A stretch of DNA of 64,000 bases from Symbiodinium natans (GCA_905221605.1 CAJNDS010002775.1:17501-81500), one strand, 5' to 3'. Shown: positions 31,912-42,486, numbered from the stretch's first letter. The notes: generated from the letters alone by a model not told the origin. A program made the numbers and translations.

Positions 31912-32193
31912 TCATGCCCTTCTCTGCAGGCGACTGTGCTTGCAGATGGGAGGAAAGTCCAATTCCTCCTCCGTCGGATCTTCGCCGGAGCTTGAGCCAA
32001 GCTCAAGTATCATGCCTGACCTCCCCAGTACCCTGCTCTCTTCAGCTGAAAAAAAACTACTAAAACCATGTGCCAAACACAAGAACAAGAGTGACACCAA
32101 CGCTACCCTCACCTTGGATGCCTCTGCGCTCAGGGGCGCGCCGCTGTGGCTCCGAGCGTTTTGACCGCACATCAGGCAGGAAATCGAGTTCAT
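31912..32193 (-). CDS. candidate hypothetical protein with one hydrophobic segment
   Basis: Not recognised. The 93-codon frame includes a hydrophobic run, VRVALVSLLFLCLAHGF, that could be a signal anchor, then FFSAEESRVLGRSGMILELG and an acidic tail GEDPTEEELDFPP. It is on the same strand as the confident genes. An antisense frame also exists, so this may be chance or one exon of a longer gene. No start context or splice model was worked out. Confidence 0.28.
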   Translation of the reverse strand: MNSISCLMCGQNARSHSGAPLSAEASKVRVALVSLLFLCLAHGFSSFFSAEESRVLGRSGMILELGSSSGEDPTEEELDFPPICKHSRLQRRA

Positions 32194-32346
32194 CTGAGGC
32201 AGCGTTCAAACTCCCGAGGCTCAGCTGGTCTCACAGAGGGCACCAGGGGAGAACCCTCACTCGGAGCTTCAGATGGGTAGCGGTAAGGTAAGGCCGTAAG
32301 TACCCCTCCCAAGAAGTGTCTTTGCAAGCTCTATTTGCCCTACGTA

Positions 32347-32455
32347 TGGGGGTTTTCCGAGATTACAGGTACCTTATCGGCGGCCCCTTTTTATAAGGGA
32401 ATCCTACTATTTGGCGGCTTGCTTTCGTGTTCTCGATTTTCGTAAAGTCCCATGC
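32347..32455. mobile_element. hairpin element family D
   Basis: GGGGGTTTTCCGAGATTACAGG ... CCTACTATTTGGCGG ... GATTTTCGTAAAGTCCC, in the family-D order. Confidence 0.6.
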
Positions 32456-33334
32456 AACCCCAGCTACCACTTACCCACTGCAGGGAGATGGCACTAAACC
32501 CTCAAAGCAGCTGAGAAGGCTCTGAACCCTGAGAGAGCGGACCAACCCAAACCCGACAAGTAAATAAAGGGAGCGGAGCACCCTCAAGGGACTCAACCCA
32601 AAGGGTGATGAGAAGTGGATGAAAGGGGAGATAGCGCCCGATTCCCCAAAAATGTGGAGTTTGGGAGGCAAGCTCTCAAGTGCCTGCAGAAAAAGTACTA
32701 AACTGCTAGGCAGCCCCCCGCATCATGCCCCGAGAGCGCGAAGTCACAAGCGATGAAGTCACAAGTGGCCAGACACCGAAGATGCAAGTGATAGTCGTCG
32801 TAAAGCCGTAACGGAACAATGATTGCAACCGCAGTGGCAGCAGGACAGCGTAGTCAACAACCATCATCAGGATGAGGCAGGAAAACCCCACCGCAGTTCC
32901 TAAACCCTAAACCCTAAACCCTAAACCCTAAACCCTTGCAGATCAGATCTTTGAGGGAGGCCGGAGGTGTGCGGAAGCCCAAAAAGGCCGTTAGCTCATG
33001 CGAGCTCCATACGCACAAGGGAACAACAGCTGCAAAAGGAGTGTGGAGGGCTCCAAGTTGCCTCGCTCGGAAACTTCAGGGCGCAGGGTTTAGGGTTTAG
33101 GGTTTAGGGTTTAAGGTTTAGGGTTTAGGGTGCAGGTTTTGTATGGTTGTACATCCCGTCCTTTTCTCCTGAGCTCCATGGCTTGGGGTCTGAGATGTCA
33201 TGTCTTGGAGTGTTTAGGGGAGGTCCTGCTAGAGAAAGAAACTTGGATGCCGGGGGAAACAGCTGCCCGCGGACGGCGGGGCAGCTTGTTAGTTTGTTAT
33301 TGTTCGCGCTCTTCTTGCTCTTCTTGAATCGTGG

Positions 33335-33384
33335 TTTAGGGTTTAGGGTTTAGGGTTTAGGGTTTAGGGTTTAGGGTTTAGGGT
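33335..33384 (+). repeat. telomere-like array (TTTAGGG)n
   Basis: Seven units. A second array at about 33090-33129 carries one variant unit. Confidence 0.95.
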
Positions 33385-34190
33385 TGTGTTCCGCTTATGA
33401 TTTCTTCACGATTCTTAGGCATCCTGGGATCTTCTTTGATCATGAAATCAAGACGTGCGCGCCCTTGCCCCGTCAACCTAACCTTTGCAGATTGCTCCCC
33501 GGCAGCAGGATCCTTGTCGTGGGACGTCTAAGGGATCTAACCCTAAACCCTAAACCCCAAACCCTAAACCCTGCACCTACCAAATTTGTAGTGCATCTCT
33601 GCGAGAAACATTGCTCTAGACCCTTTTGGAATTGCTTCGGGTTTCCATTACCTTGGATCTCGAGCGCCTGAAGCCCTCCGCTGCAATGGTCAAGTGTCCA
33701 TCAAGACGTCCCAAAAGCGAACAAGCCCCACATGACATTGGTCTTGCAGCAGTTTCCCAAGGTGGCCCCCAAAACCACATCCATCACTTCCCAACAGTGG
33801 AGCCGAGCAACTTGTATGGAAGCAGGCTCCGCGTTGGCGGCCCAGATTCTGGCCACAGGGGGGGCTAAAGAGCAGCGAAGTTTCTAAGCTTTCGTCTGAG
33901 AAGCCACAAGGCCACGCCCCACTGCACACCCTGAGGCTAAAATGTCATGCTTCGAGGCCATACACTGATGCCTGACGCACACCCCCATAACCTTCAGGAA
34001 GGTCTGAGAAATTCGGGACACAGGGCTTGCGTTAGTCGTCGCTCTGCCACTACAATGGCCAAAGCGCATAGGAGTGGAACGGCTGGCAGGGAGGTTCACC
34101 CAACACGCTTTTCTCCATCGCCGTGCAAAGGAGCGCACGTGCTTTCATGAAGGGACGCTCGGCTCGATGCCCTCACTCTCTGTGTAGCTA

Positions 34191-37070
34191 TCATGCGGGT
34201 AAGAACCACTCAGACGACAACAGCTGTATGAAGCATGCCAGCCAGAAGGTCACACAGATGGGCACAAACAAGTATTGGATGAAGATGGCTGTGGCCATTC
34301 CTTCCTTGGATTGGCCTCCACTCTGTGCCATCACAGACACGTTATTTGCGGTGGGCGTGCAAGAGACCACCTTAGTTGTCCAGTATCCTAGGGGAACTAG
34401 TTTTCATTGGATTGATTGCATAGGAGATCATAGTGCCCCACAGAGGATAAAGGCCACCAGCTGTACTGCGAAGCCACAAGAGCGACCAGCCAGAGCGAGA
34501 AGTCCTTCGTGGGAACGATGCGGATGAGGCCGTACACGATGCACACGACCAAGGCAGGCCTATACTCCCCTTAGAACCTTATTTAAAAATATGATCTTTA
34601 ATCTCCTCTAGGGTTTTATATAAACAAACTCGGAAATCATTCCCACGGGGGATATAGAGGCATGAGGATCAGCTTGCTCAACGCGATGGCCAGGCCGACG
34701 CGCGGGGGGAGCGCCTTGAAGTCGGCGCCTTTCGCCAACGAACTCCCTAGGAGGAGTAGGTTCCTTGGTAGCCCCAAAATAGAAGACACCGAATATACCA
34801 AATAGCAGGATTCCCTTTGAAAAAAGAAGGACCCCAATAAGGTACCCTCTACATGCTGAAGCCGCCCTATCACAATAAGGCTAATAAGGCATCCCCTTTT
34901 TGGGGTTGGCTACGTGAGAGGCGAACCTTGAGAAAAACAGGGCACAAGACTATATAATACTATATAATGCTATATAATGCTATATAATGCTATGTAATGC
35001 TATATAATACTATATAATACTATATCATACTCTACAATACTATGTGATAGAACCTTGAAAAACAGGGCACCAAGGGGGTTTTGGGCTAGCAAGGCTCACA
35101 GGCACTGCTGCATCCCCAAGTTTGTAGATGCCGGCATAAATCCTTGGTTGCTGAGTTCATAAGCCCAGGGTTTAGGGTTTAGGGTTGAGGGTTGAGGGTT
35201 TAGGGTTTAGGCACCAAAAGTGCCACAGACAGTTCTATAAGGGAATTTGTGGTCTCCCAAAAAGTGTAGAAAGTGTACTCAAAATTCGGCTACTAAGAAT
35301 CCACTGGATTGGGGCGTCACTTTTGTGGTCCCTGAGGTCCACCAGCCATCCACGAACGGGTGTGAAACCTATCAGTAGCCCCAGGAGAGCGGCCAGTACG
35401 GGTGGCACCAGGGCTTTCCTTACTTCTCCAATCGCCAAGGAAGGAAAGAAGGTTCAACTTTGGTATTCCTACTAAGGAAACCCAACAAGTTTAAAGTTCA
35501 GCCAAGGGTTTAGGGTTTGGGGTTTAGGGTATCGGCAGAGTAAGTCTCTCCATGACGAGGCGGAGCTTCGCGAGGAGGACGGCCGTGTAGTGCTTGCGCT
35601 CTGAGCCCAATGACACCTCCTCGGGGTCCTTGTCGCTCTCCGCCTTCTCGCTGAGGAGCCTGAACTGCATGCCCTTTGCGTGTTCGTGTTCTCTTGCATC
35701 GCTCTGAGTGAGCCTATTTGGGGGTTTCCCAAATTAGCGGTGCCTTATTGGGGTCCTTTTGAAAAAAGGGATCCAACTATATGGGGGACGATATTCGGGG
35801 TCCCTTATTTTCGTAAACTCCTATTTGGAGACGCCGCTCTAGGAAGGCCCGACGTGGTCCAGCTTATTTCGGCAGACTTCGTTCGGTTTAGGGATGTTTA
35901 GGGTTTAGGGTTTAGGGCTTAGGGTTTAGGGTTTAGGCACACCCCCCCCCCCCCCCCCAATTCAACCAAGGAGCCATGAACCAATGCTCCATTGAAGGAG
36001 TGGGTTCAGCATCAAGTAGACGGGCAAGTGCTGCAATGGGTCCAGCTTCTTCGTAGACCTGGCGTACCACCACGCTCTGAAGGGCCGCGATCTCTATTAC
36101 AGAAACCTCAACGCAACCTTTAATCTTTAATGCAAAAGAATTGACAGTAACAAAAAGAGAGGAGACACAAAACATGCCAAACACTGGCCATGGGTACGGG
36201 GCGAGGAAGGCCGCAGACTGTGAGATCACGGTGAGCAGGACGATGGGGAGGCCGGTGGAGTTGCCGAAGGCCACGGCACAGATCGTGCCTGTGGCGAAAC
36301 TCGGAGGTGCACCGGTCAGAAGAGCCGTCAGCTTCCCCAAAATGAGCCCAAGGCCCACCACCTTAGGTAGCCCAGTAGCCAGATGATTCATAAGGGTACC
36401 CTTTTTGGGGTTGGTTGCTGTATAAGGGAACCTTGAACCAAAAAAGGGGAAAAGGGGTGCCAGTGGGCGACCTCGCCGCTATAAAGGGCAGTGGGATGAG
36501 GATCCAACTGCTGCGAAGAATTTCGGCGAAGGGGCTGCAAACCGGGCACTCCTGCGAGTGCTGGTCATTGCACTGCTCGCAGTAGATGATCCGCGTGAAC
36601 CTATACTCCCCTCAGAACCTTAATCAAAATAATAAATTCAATATCCTCTTGGGTTTCAAAAAAACAGCAATAAAAAAACAATTCCCGAGGGGATATAGGA
36701 ACAACAGGGCTGGGATCAAGATCTTCATCGAGATGTCTGCCAGGGACTTTTGTGCTGCTGGGGGGATGATGCCAAAGCGGGCGCCAGCAAACCCGGCAGC
36801 CACGACGGTCAAAGAAACTCCCACGGCGCGGAAAGCTGCAGTGAGCACAGCATTGGAAATCAGCCACGCCTTTGCAGAAGTCGTTTGCTCGTGGTTCGCG
36901 CTGCCAATTTTGCCGAGTCGGACGGCTTTCATGACCGTTGCATTGAAGCTTTCTTCCCGGGCTTCTCCCTCTGCGGCGGTTGTGGCGTAAGCTGTAGCAC
37001 CTTGCTCCGGATGCGTCTTGATCGCAGCGCATGCGCAGAGGAGCACCCAAACACCCAACACATGCCGCAT
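34191..37070 (-). CDS. PIN/PILS-like membrane carrier (auxin efflux carrier family, 10 exons)
   Basis: A multi-span membrane transporter of the Mem_trans family; plant relatives move auxin, but the substrate here is unknown. Exons 37070-36703, 36600-36477, 36361-36219, 36058-35975, 35713-35549, 35418-35302, 35142-35098, 34763-34662, 34559-34475 and 34370-34191 total 1413 nt, in frame, ending TGA: 470 residues. The N-terminus MRHVLGVWVLLCACAA is hydrophobic and signal-like. Family landmarks are SLADISMKILIPALLFTRI, GNSTGLPIVLLTVI, LPVYLMLNPLLQWSIGSWL, VPPVLAALLGLLIGFTP, LGDAAVPVNLLLLGSSLAKG, CTPTANNVSVMAQ and FIQYLFVPICVTFW. The hydrophilic loop between the two halves is short (about residues 240-290). 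Introns: 2 GT-AG, 4 GC-AG and 3 GA-AG; five have 4-nt donor/next-exon repeats (GTTC, GTCT, GCTC, GATT, GCCT). An ATG at 37148 is in frame, but 37070 gives the better start. Confidence 0.92.
34560..34661 (-). mobile_element. introner family E forming carrier intron 8
   Basis: A 102-bp GC-AG intron with GCCT at donor and next-exon start. Arms: CTCTATATCCCCCGTGGGAA and TTCTAAGGGGAGTATAG. Confidence 0.88.
34952..35048. repeat. 10-bp tandem repeat CTATATAATA/G inside carrier intron 7
   Basis: About nine or ten imperfect copies of CTATATAATR, in a composite intron (35097-34764) that also holds family-C and family-D fragments. Confidence 0.85.
35714..35832 (-). mobile_element. hairpin element family D in carrier intron 4
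   Basis: It touches the acceptor of the 35974-35714 intron. GGGTTTCCCAAATTAGCGG ... TTTTCGTAAACTCC. The rest of the intron holds TTTAGGG repeats and an 18-C run (plus strand, 35942-35958). Confidence 0.7.
36362..36476 (-). mobile_element. introner family C forming carrier intron 2
   Basis: A 115-bp GC-AG intron with arms GTCGCCCACTGGCACCCC and GGCTACTGGGCTACCTAAG. Inner blocks AAGGGTACCC and AAGGGAACC match the other family-C copies. Confidence 0.78.
36601..36702 (-). mobile_element. introner family E forming carrier intron 1
   Basis: A 102-bp GT-AG intron flanked by GTTC at donor and next-exon start. Arms: CTATATCCCCTCGGGAATTG and GGTTCTGAGGGGAGTATAG. It has the same length as intron 8 of this gene. 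Confidence 0.88.
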
Positions 37071-37185
37071 CGCTTCAGTGAACCTGACAACCCAGGAGCA
37101 TGCTGAGTCGAAGAGGGGGTGCGGAAGGTCGCTTGGGCCTTCACGCACTTACGGGCATCAGCTTCCAAAATTCCAAACTGATGTA

Positions 37186-37237
37186 CCCTAAACCCTAAAC
37201 CCTAAACCCTAAACCCTAAACCCTAAACCCTAAACCC
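37186..37237 (-). repeat. telomere-like array (CCCTAAA)n
   Basis: Seven units, just upstream of the carrier gene. Confidence 0.95.
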
Positions 37238-37360
37238 CAAGCTCTAAACGTCATGTTTGGCTTGCACTCAAGAGCCCCACAAGCAAACCTCCAGGAAGCT
37301 GTCGGCCTGGAGGCCCGAGGGGTACGGCACAATGTCAAAGAACTCCTCTTCAGGTTTACT

Positions 37361-37445
37361 TTAGGGTTTTAGGGTTTAGGGTTTTAGGGTTTTAGGGTTT
37401 TAGGGTTTAGGGTTTAGGGTTTTAGGGTTTTAGGGTTTAGGGTTC
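37361..37445 (+). repeat. mixed TTTAGGG/TTTTAGGG array
   Basis: Alternating 7-bp and 8-bp units, the longer one being TTTTAGGG. Confidence 0.9.
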
Positions 37446-37455
37446 ATGCCCTTTA

Positions 37456-37599
37456 ACTTGGAGGTTCGGGGCGATTAGTAACCAATTCTAAGTGTAGTTA
37501 TATCCCACATATGAGCCCCTTAGGCACCCGAATAGAGTTATAGCTGGGTTAGAAGTGCTGTTATAATTGGGTTACTAAGTACCATGAACCTCCAAGTAG
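37456..37599. mobile_element. hairpin element family F, full copy
   Basis: ACTTGGAGGTTCGGGGCGAT ... ATTAGTAACC on the left, inverted as GGTTACTAAGTACCATGAACCTCCAAGT on the right (read in blocks). Other members: 42839-42977, 44195-44328, 51917-51975 (partial) and 56461-56546. Confidence 0.85.
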
Positions 37600-38511
37600 A
37601 GTTTAGGGTTTAGGGTCTGTAATCTGTCATGTAGAGCTCTGTATAAATGAAAGCCTGGTTGGCATCCAAGCGTAAATGCTCAAAGATCTTTGGGGCTTCC
37701 GGTCGGAAAGCCTTCATAAGAAAAACGTACCCTAAGGCCGGTATGAAAGGCTGGAGAAGCCCCAAAGAGTTAACGGGTGTTTGGCTGGTTTTAGGGTTGT
37801 AGGATTTAGGCTTTAGGGTATATACGGTTTTTAGGGTTTAGGGTTTATGGGTTTATGGGGTTATAGGGTTGTAGGGTTATAGGGTTATGGGTTTAGGGTT
37901 GATGGGGCCGCGGCCTCTACACGAAATCCAGACAGCATGCGCAAGAAGCGTGGAACCCCAAAAACCAAAAGAGTAGAGGGAGGAATAGGACTTGGGCTTG
38001 AAGGGCTATATCTAGGTTTAGGGTTTTGGGTTTGGGGTGTTTTTCTACTCTGGTTCCCTCATTGAAACCGATCTATCTCCTGATCCAAGACCCTTGTCGA
38101 TCTCAAGCCTACTACAAGCCCGCAAATAACACCCGCAAAGCCTAAAGTACCTCAACACCAAGGGCCAGACCCGAAGCCGAAAACCCGGAAGGCTAAACGG
38201 TGCGCGAGCTTCACATGCTTAGGGTTTGAAACGGTCAGGCAATGGCTCCGTTAGACTGTCCGCGTCGTGGCGACCGAGGTTGCGGGCCTCGCAAGAGGTG
38301 CCAGAGTGGACGACTAAGGTTTTGAGGGTTTAGGACATAGGGTTGAGTGCTTATCTTTGGGCGTTCTTGCTTTCTGAAGCTTAGAGAACTCCGGACCCTT
38401 CGAACACGGAGCCAACACACAGCAAACCCCATACTGAACCCCACAACCTTTCGACATTTCGGGCTCTGAAAAGCTGCAGTAACTTGGGATGTTGTCCTTC
38501 ACCGGGATTTT

Positions 38512-38571
38512 AGCAACCCCTACTATAATCCCTATTAAGGACTGTTAGTATAAGGGGGAACATCCCAAGCC
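38512..38571. mobile_element. hairpin element family I, short copy
   Basis: TAAGGACTGTTAGTATAAGG followed by GGGAACATCCC, as at 30914-31002 and 46017-46073. Confidence 0.55.
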
Positions 38572-38577
38572 GTAACC

Positions 38578-38668
38578 ATATTGTAATAAGGGTACCCTTC
38601 TTTTTGAATGTGGTGACTGTAGAAGGGAACTCAGAACCAGAAAAGAGGTAAAGGGTACCACTGGCTAC
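38578..38668. mobile_element. hairpin element family C
   Basis: GTAATAAGGGTACCCTTCTT ... GTAAAGGGTACCACTGGCTACC, matching the family-C introns. It abuts a family-I copy. Confidence 0.65.
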
Positions 38669-38689
38669 CCAGAAAATTTGCTGAAACCC

Positions 38690-38775
38690 GTGCCCCTACC
38701 CCCCTAACAGTAAATACTCCCGTTACAGTTATATTCTAGTAGATGGGGAGTATTTCATATTAGGGGTAGGGGGGG
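38690..38775. mobile_element. hairpin element family J
   Basis: CCCCTACCCCCCTAACAGTA ... TATTAGGGGTAGGGGGG, with GAGTATTT and AAATACTC inner arms. A related element is at 43405-43505 (CCCCTCCCCTAATATCAAAC). Confidence 0.65.
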
Positions 38776-38801
38776 GTTCAACTTTTTGGGGAGGGGATTA
38801 A

Positions 38802-38891
38802 CCCTAAACCCTAAACCCTAAACCCTAAACCCTAAACCCTAAACCCTAAACCCTAAACCCTAAACCCTAAACCCTAAACCCTAAACCCTAA
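38802..38891 (-). repeat. telomere-like array (CCCTAAA)n
   Basis: Thirteen near-perfect units, one of the longest in the window. Confidence 0.97.
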
Positions 38892-39005
38892 GCCTCTGAT
38901 GAAAACTCTGCTCACTCCGTGGGCCGACACGAAGGGAGCGACACCAAGATCGTCTCAACTCGTAGAAGACTTCATCCCTCGCCTGCCCTTCTGTTTAGTT
39001 TGGGG

Positions 39006-39084
39006 TTTAGGGTTTAGGGTTTAGGGTTTAGGGTTTAGGGTTTAGGGTTTAGGGTTTAGGGTTTAGGGTTTAGGGTTTAGGGTT
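39006..39084 (+). repeat. telomere-like array (TTTAGGG)n
   Basis: Eleven units, facing the array at 38802-38891 across about 115 bp. The pair forms a large inverted repeat. Confidence 0.97.
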
Positions 39085-40288
39085 TCTCCGGAAGGCTACA
39101 CCCCAAGACGTGCTTCAAGGTCCATGGCGTTTTAAAAAGCAGGGCTACATGTACGTCAGCTGAGGCTTGTGACAAACGGCAGACACGTGGTCCGTCAACG
39201 TGAGCCCTTAAATGAGGACCCCTTGTATACCCCTTACAAAACCCTAAAAAAACTCTAGGGCCCATACTTCAGAACCCTGTAGAGAAGAGAAGGGACGGAA
39301 AGCCATGAACCTGCGAGCGGGCCTTTGTCAGTACAGCAGGTTGCCTTTGAGCTCAGGAAGCCTTGAGCCCAAACCCAAAACCCTGAACCCCGAACCCTAC
39401 ATCCTTTATGCATCCAGGCCGTAAAGTCTGAACCCTGACCCTGCAACAAACCCAAAGCCTGAACCCTGCAGCTTAAACCCTGATCCCGACCCTCGGCCTT
39501 AAACCCTAAACCCGCAAGAAACCCTATGAACCCCAATCGCATAAACCCTTAACCCTTCACTCTGAAGCCCTAAACCCTCATAACCCTCATTATTGCCGGC
39601 CCCCTCCCCTCCCCCCCTCCAGGTGCCTCGCGCAACGTCTGTCAAAGCCATCGGAAGAGTGGCATGTAGCTCGTTTCCTGTGGGACGGGCGTGGGGTTTC
39701 GGCTTAGGGTTGAAGAATGTAGGGCTTTTCATGTTGAAAAACCCCTAAGGTTTCGGGGGTTTCGGAGTTGAGGAGTGAAGTCTCTCACTTCCCTGAGCCT
39801 CTTGCCAGGCTTGCGACATTTCGGCGAAGGGTCCACTTGTGGCCCTTTCAACCCTGATAAAAGGTGAAGAGATACCCTAAACCCTAAACCCTAAACCCTC
39901 AACCCTAAACCCTAAACCCTCTGCAAGCCGCTTCCTTTTCTTCCTGGGAGTGCCTTCTTCTGCTGATGCGTAAGTCCGTGGTTACGACTCAACAGGCGCC
40001 GCGTTGTTTGAGTTCTGTACATGTCCCGCAGCCTGCTTGGTCTCCCATTCGGTGGATGCTGTTGTCGGGGCATTTGCAGCATACATATCCGGCCGCAGCA
40101 TCTTCCTTGCGGATGAAGGACCCTCAACAAGAACCCTGGCCCAAACCCTTTTTTGCAACAGGCTTCGCGCCCTAAACCCTAAACCCTAAAACCCTAAAAC
40201 CCTAAACCCTAGACCCTAAACCCTAAACCCTCAGCCCTAAGCCCTAAACCCTTATCCCGGGTTCTACTAGTAGCGTCGGGGGTGGATG

Positions 40289-40410
40289 TGTAGTAGGGTT
40301 TATGTTTCTTGTATCCCCAAAAGGACACCAGGTATATACACTCACCAATCTTAAAAAGGAACCTTATATACACTCACCAATAACAGTGATATACACCCTG
40401 CTTCAAATGT
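40289..40410. mobile_element. hairpin element family H, copy 1
   Basis: TGTAGTAGGGTTTATGTTTC ... GATATACACCCTGCTTCA, with two inner ATATACACTCACCAAT blocks. Copy 2 at 44616-44742 is very similar over its full length. Confidence 0.8.
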
Positions 40411-40481
40411 CATCCCAGGTGTGTAAACGGCTTGGGCCGAGGGCCGCTTGCGGCGTACCCGGTATTTCGGGCGAGTGCTGA

Positions 40482-40571
40482 GGGGTTTATGGGGTTTATG
40501 GGGTTTATGGGGTTTATGGGGTTTATGGGGTTTATGGGGTTTATGGGGTTTATGGGGTTTATGGGGTTTAT
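40482..40571 (+). repeat. 9-bp tandem array (GGGGTTTAT)10
   Basis: Ten perfect 9-bp units, passing directly into GGGGTTTAGGGTTTAGGG. It looks like an expanded telomere-repeat variant. The KPH-repeat ORF on the minus strand is its by-product. Confidence 0.97.
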
Positions 40572-40764
40572 GGGGTTTAGGGTTTAGGGTTACAAGTAGC
40601 ACAAGGGTTTAGGGTTGATGATAGGGTTCCTAAGGGAGGGAGCTTCGGGAGCCTTAAGGATTAGTGGGGAGTACTGAGGAAACTTGGGTTAGATACCCCC
40701 CTTGAACCCGCCCCTCCTTTAGAACCCCTATAAGTTTAGGGTTTAGGGTTCAGGGTTTAGGGTC

Positions 40765-41317
40765 TATCTGTTGCCAAGGTTCCAGGCTCTCATGTTGGCC
40801 ATGGTGCTCCGTCACGTCTTTGTCGAAGTTCTCTTTGGTGTCCTCGCCGCTTACGTTTTGAACCCTAAGTACCCTAAGAACCCTAAGCAAAGATGACGAG
40901 CCTCTCTGTTCGTACCATGACTATAGTAAGCTGATCTATCGGTTCTCCTTGCAGTTTTCCGCTCTATTCTACCCGCGTTTCAAGGAGAGACTTACCTGCG
41001 CCGACGCCTCGAATAAGGCCCTTTGCATCAGAGGCCACGGCTACGGTGATCCTAGGTCTTAATCGTCCCCCCAAGACCCTGAAACCGCGAACGTAAGTAC
41101 TGAACCTTGAAAACCCCAACGCCCAAACCCAAGAACCCTAAGTCCGAACATACGAAACCCTGATGACCCGAGAGGTTTTTCCCACCTTTAGAGGCCCTGA
41201 GGCCTGCCCGACGTGCAAGTCCACGAGGTGCACCTGCTCATACTCGTCGTTCCGCATGGCCCCAGCGCGAGATGTGAGATACAGCGACATGGCCGCGAAG
41301 AGCACTCGATGCATCAT
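40765..41317 (-). CDS. hypothetical protein with signal peptide, partial model
   Basis: Not recognised. The ATG at 41317 opens MMHRVLFAAMSLYLTSRAGA, a convincing signal peptide, followed by MRNDEYEQVHLVDLHVGQ, so the product is probably secreted or enters the ER. Two further minus-strand segments with coding character follow: ITVAVASDAKGLIRGVGAGK at about 41051-40992, ending in a GT donor (CAG|GTAAGTC), and VSGEDTKENFDKDVTEHHGQ at about 40860-40790, preceded by AG|GG. I did not fix all junctions or the stop, so the boundaries are approximate and the exon chain is inferred. Confidence 0.42.
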
Positions 41318-42486
41318 CTTGGATATGGCAAGCGATGGCGCAGTTGGGAACGCTGCAAGACGTCTACTGCTCGAGCCATGCAGATGTGTGGTCTTGCCTT
41401 GCAGCTACGAGCCACCCTCCAAAGTCTAAGTATTCAAACACCTAGCGGCTGCCTGACCGCACAACTCATGCCTTGACCCTCTACAGCTTCGCGCACTTTC
41501 AACCCTAAACCCTAGGTCAGCTCATTGATTCACTAAACCCTGGCAGAAGAGCCAAGCCCTCATCGTCTAAACACCAGGACATTATCATACAGCAATGATT
41601 CAAGGACCACACGCCAGGAAAGGCAAAGGGAGAGGGAAGATCAGTGCCCCAACCCTAAGCCCTAAACCCTTTTGGAGCAATTGCCGGCAAACATGCAACT
41701 TCTCAGACCCTAAGCCCTAAACCCTTAACCCTACATCCTAAACCCCCATGAGAAGGGGATCGGCATGATAGCAGAGGCTAGAGGCAATGGACGAATCCAG
41801 GCGCCCAGCCTCCTTGCTCAAGTCCGGCAGCACGCAGCAGCGGCCAAGGGTCTGAGGAGGGATGAATCAAGGGACCTACTTAAGTACATAGAGATTATAT
41901 AAGGTACACACATATACATATATAGTTAGGTACATAGGGACTATATAAGGTATATATATATATATATGTACATATGTATATGTATATGGGGGTTAGACAT
42001 GGGTTAAATAGGGGAAACAGATTAAGGGCTCCTTCTAGGGGTCCCTCCTTATGGGGATCTTTGGGCTTACATTCACCCGCTCCCGGAATCTGTGCATCTG
42101 GGTAGACAACCCTGAAGCCTGATCCCGTTTCCTTTGCTCCGTGCGGACGGTCACGTCACCTAGGCACCGAGTAGAGTGCATTTAGGCTTGTTCAAATGAT
42201 TCTTTCTTCTTAAGTTGCCAAGGCACATCCATATAGCAATGAGCACAACTCTCCCTTGCGAAACGTCTAGACGGATCGGCCCGGGCCTCTGTATAGGAAG
42301 AGTGCTCACGTGTCCGGGCCTTCCCAAGGATAAGCACACGTCAACTTTCACCAATTCGTAGCAAAGATCACACTACCAGGATGGGTGAATACAGAATACA
42401 CCCTCTAACCCCTCAAGAAGCCCCTTTATAGGGTTGAGTGTGGGGATGATAAGGCCGAATAGCCCATCCTGGTATACAGTCAGACC

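Larger units (their letters stand above)
37071..40764. other. repeat-rich non-coding region
   Basis: No gene is supported. Contents: telomere-like arrays at 37186-37237, 37361-37445, 38802-38891 and 39006-39084, hairpin elements at 37456-37599, 38512-38571, 38578-38668 and 38690-38775, degenerate CCCTAAA/CCCTGAA text at 39340-39580, and a GGGGTTTAT array at 40482-40571. A cysteine-containing minus-strand frame near 40000-40120 (VCCKCPDNSIHRMGDQAGCG) has no other support. Confidence 0.55.

Noticed and set aside
35942-35958. Poly-C/poly-G runs as regulatory signals
   Set aside because: Homopolymer runs here and at 3806-3930, 31748-31785 and 55638-55648 lie in introns or intergenic DNA and have no consistent position relative to genes.
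12138-37070. A shared auxin-type pathway linking the decarboxylase and the PIN-like carrier
   Set aside because: They are 18 kb apart in a genome without operons, and the decarboxylase substrate cannot be read from sequence. There is no evidence for a link.
38802-39084. A true chromosome end
   Set aside because: Arrays are short, occur in both orientations and are flanked by unique sequence on both sides. They are interstitial.
40351-40602. ORF encoding KPH repeats
   Set aside because: By-product of the 9-bp GGGGTTTAT array.
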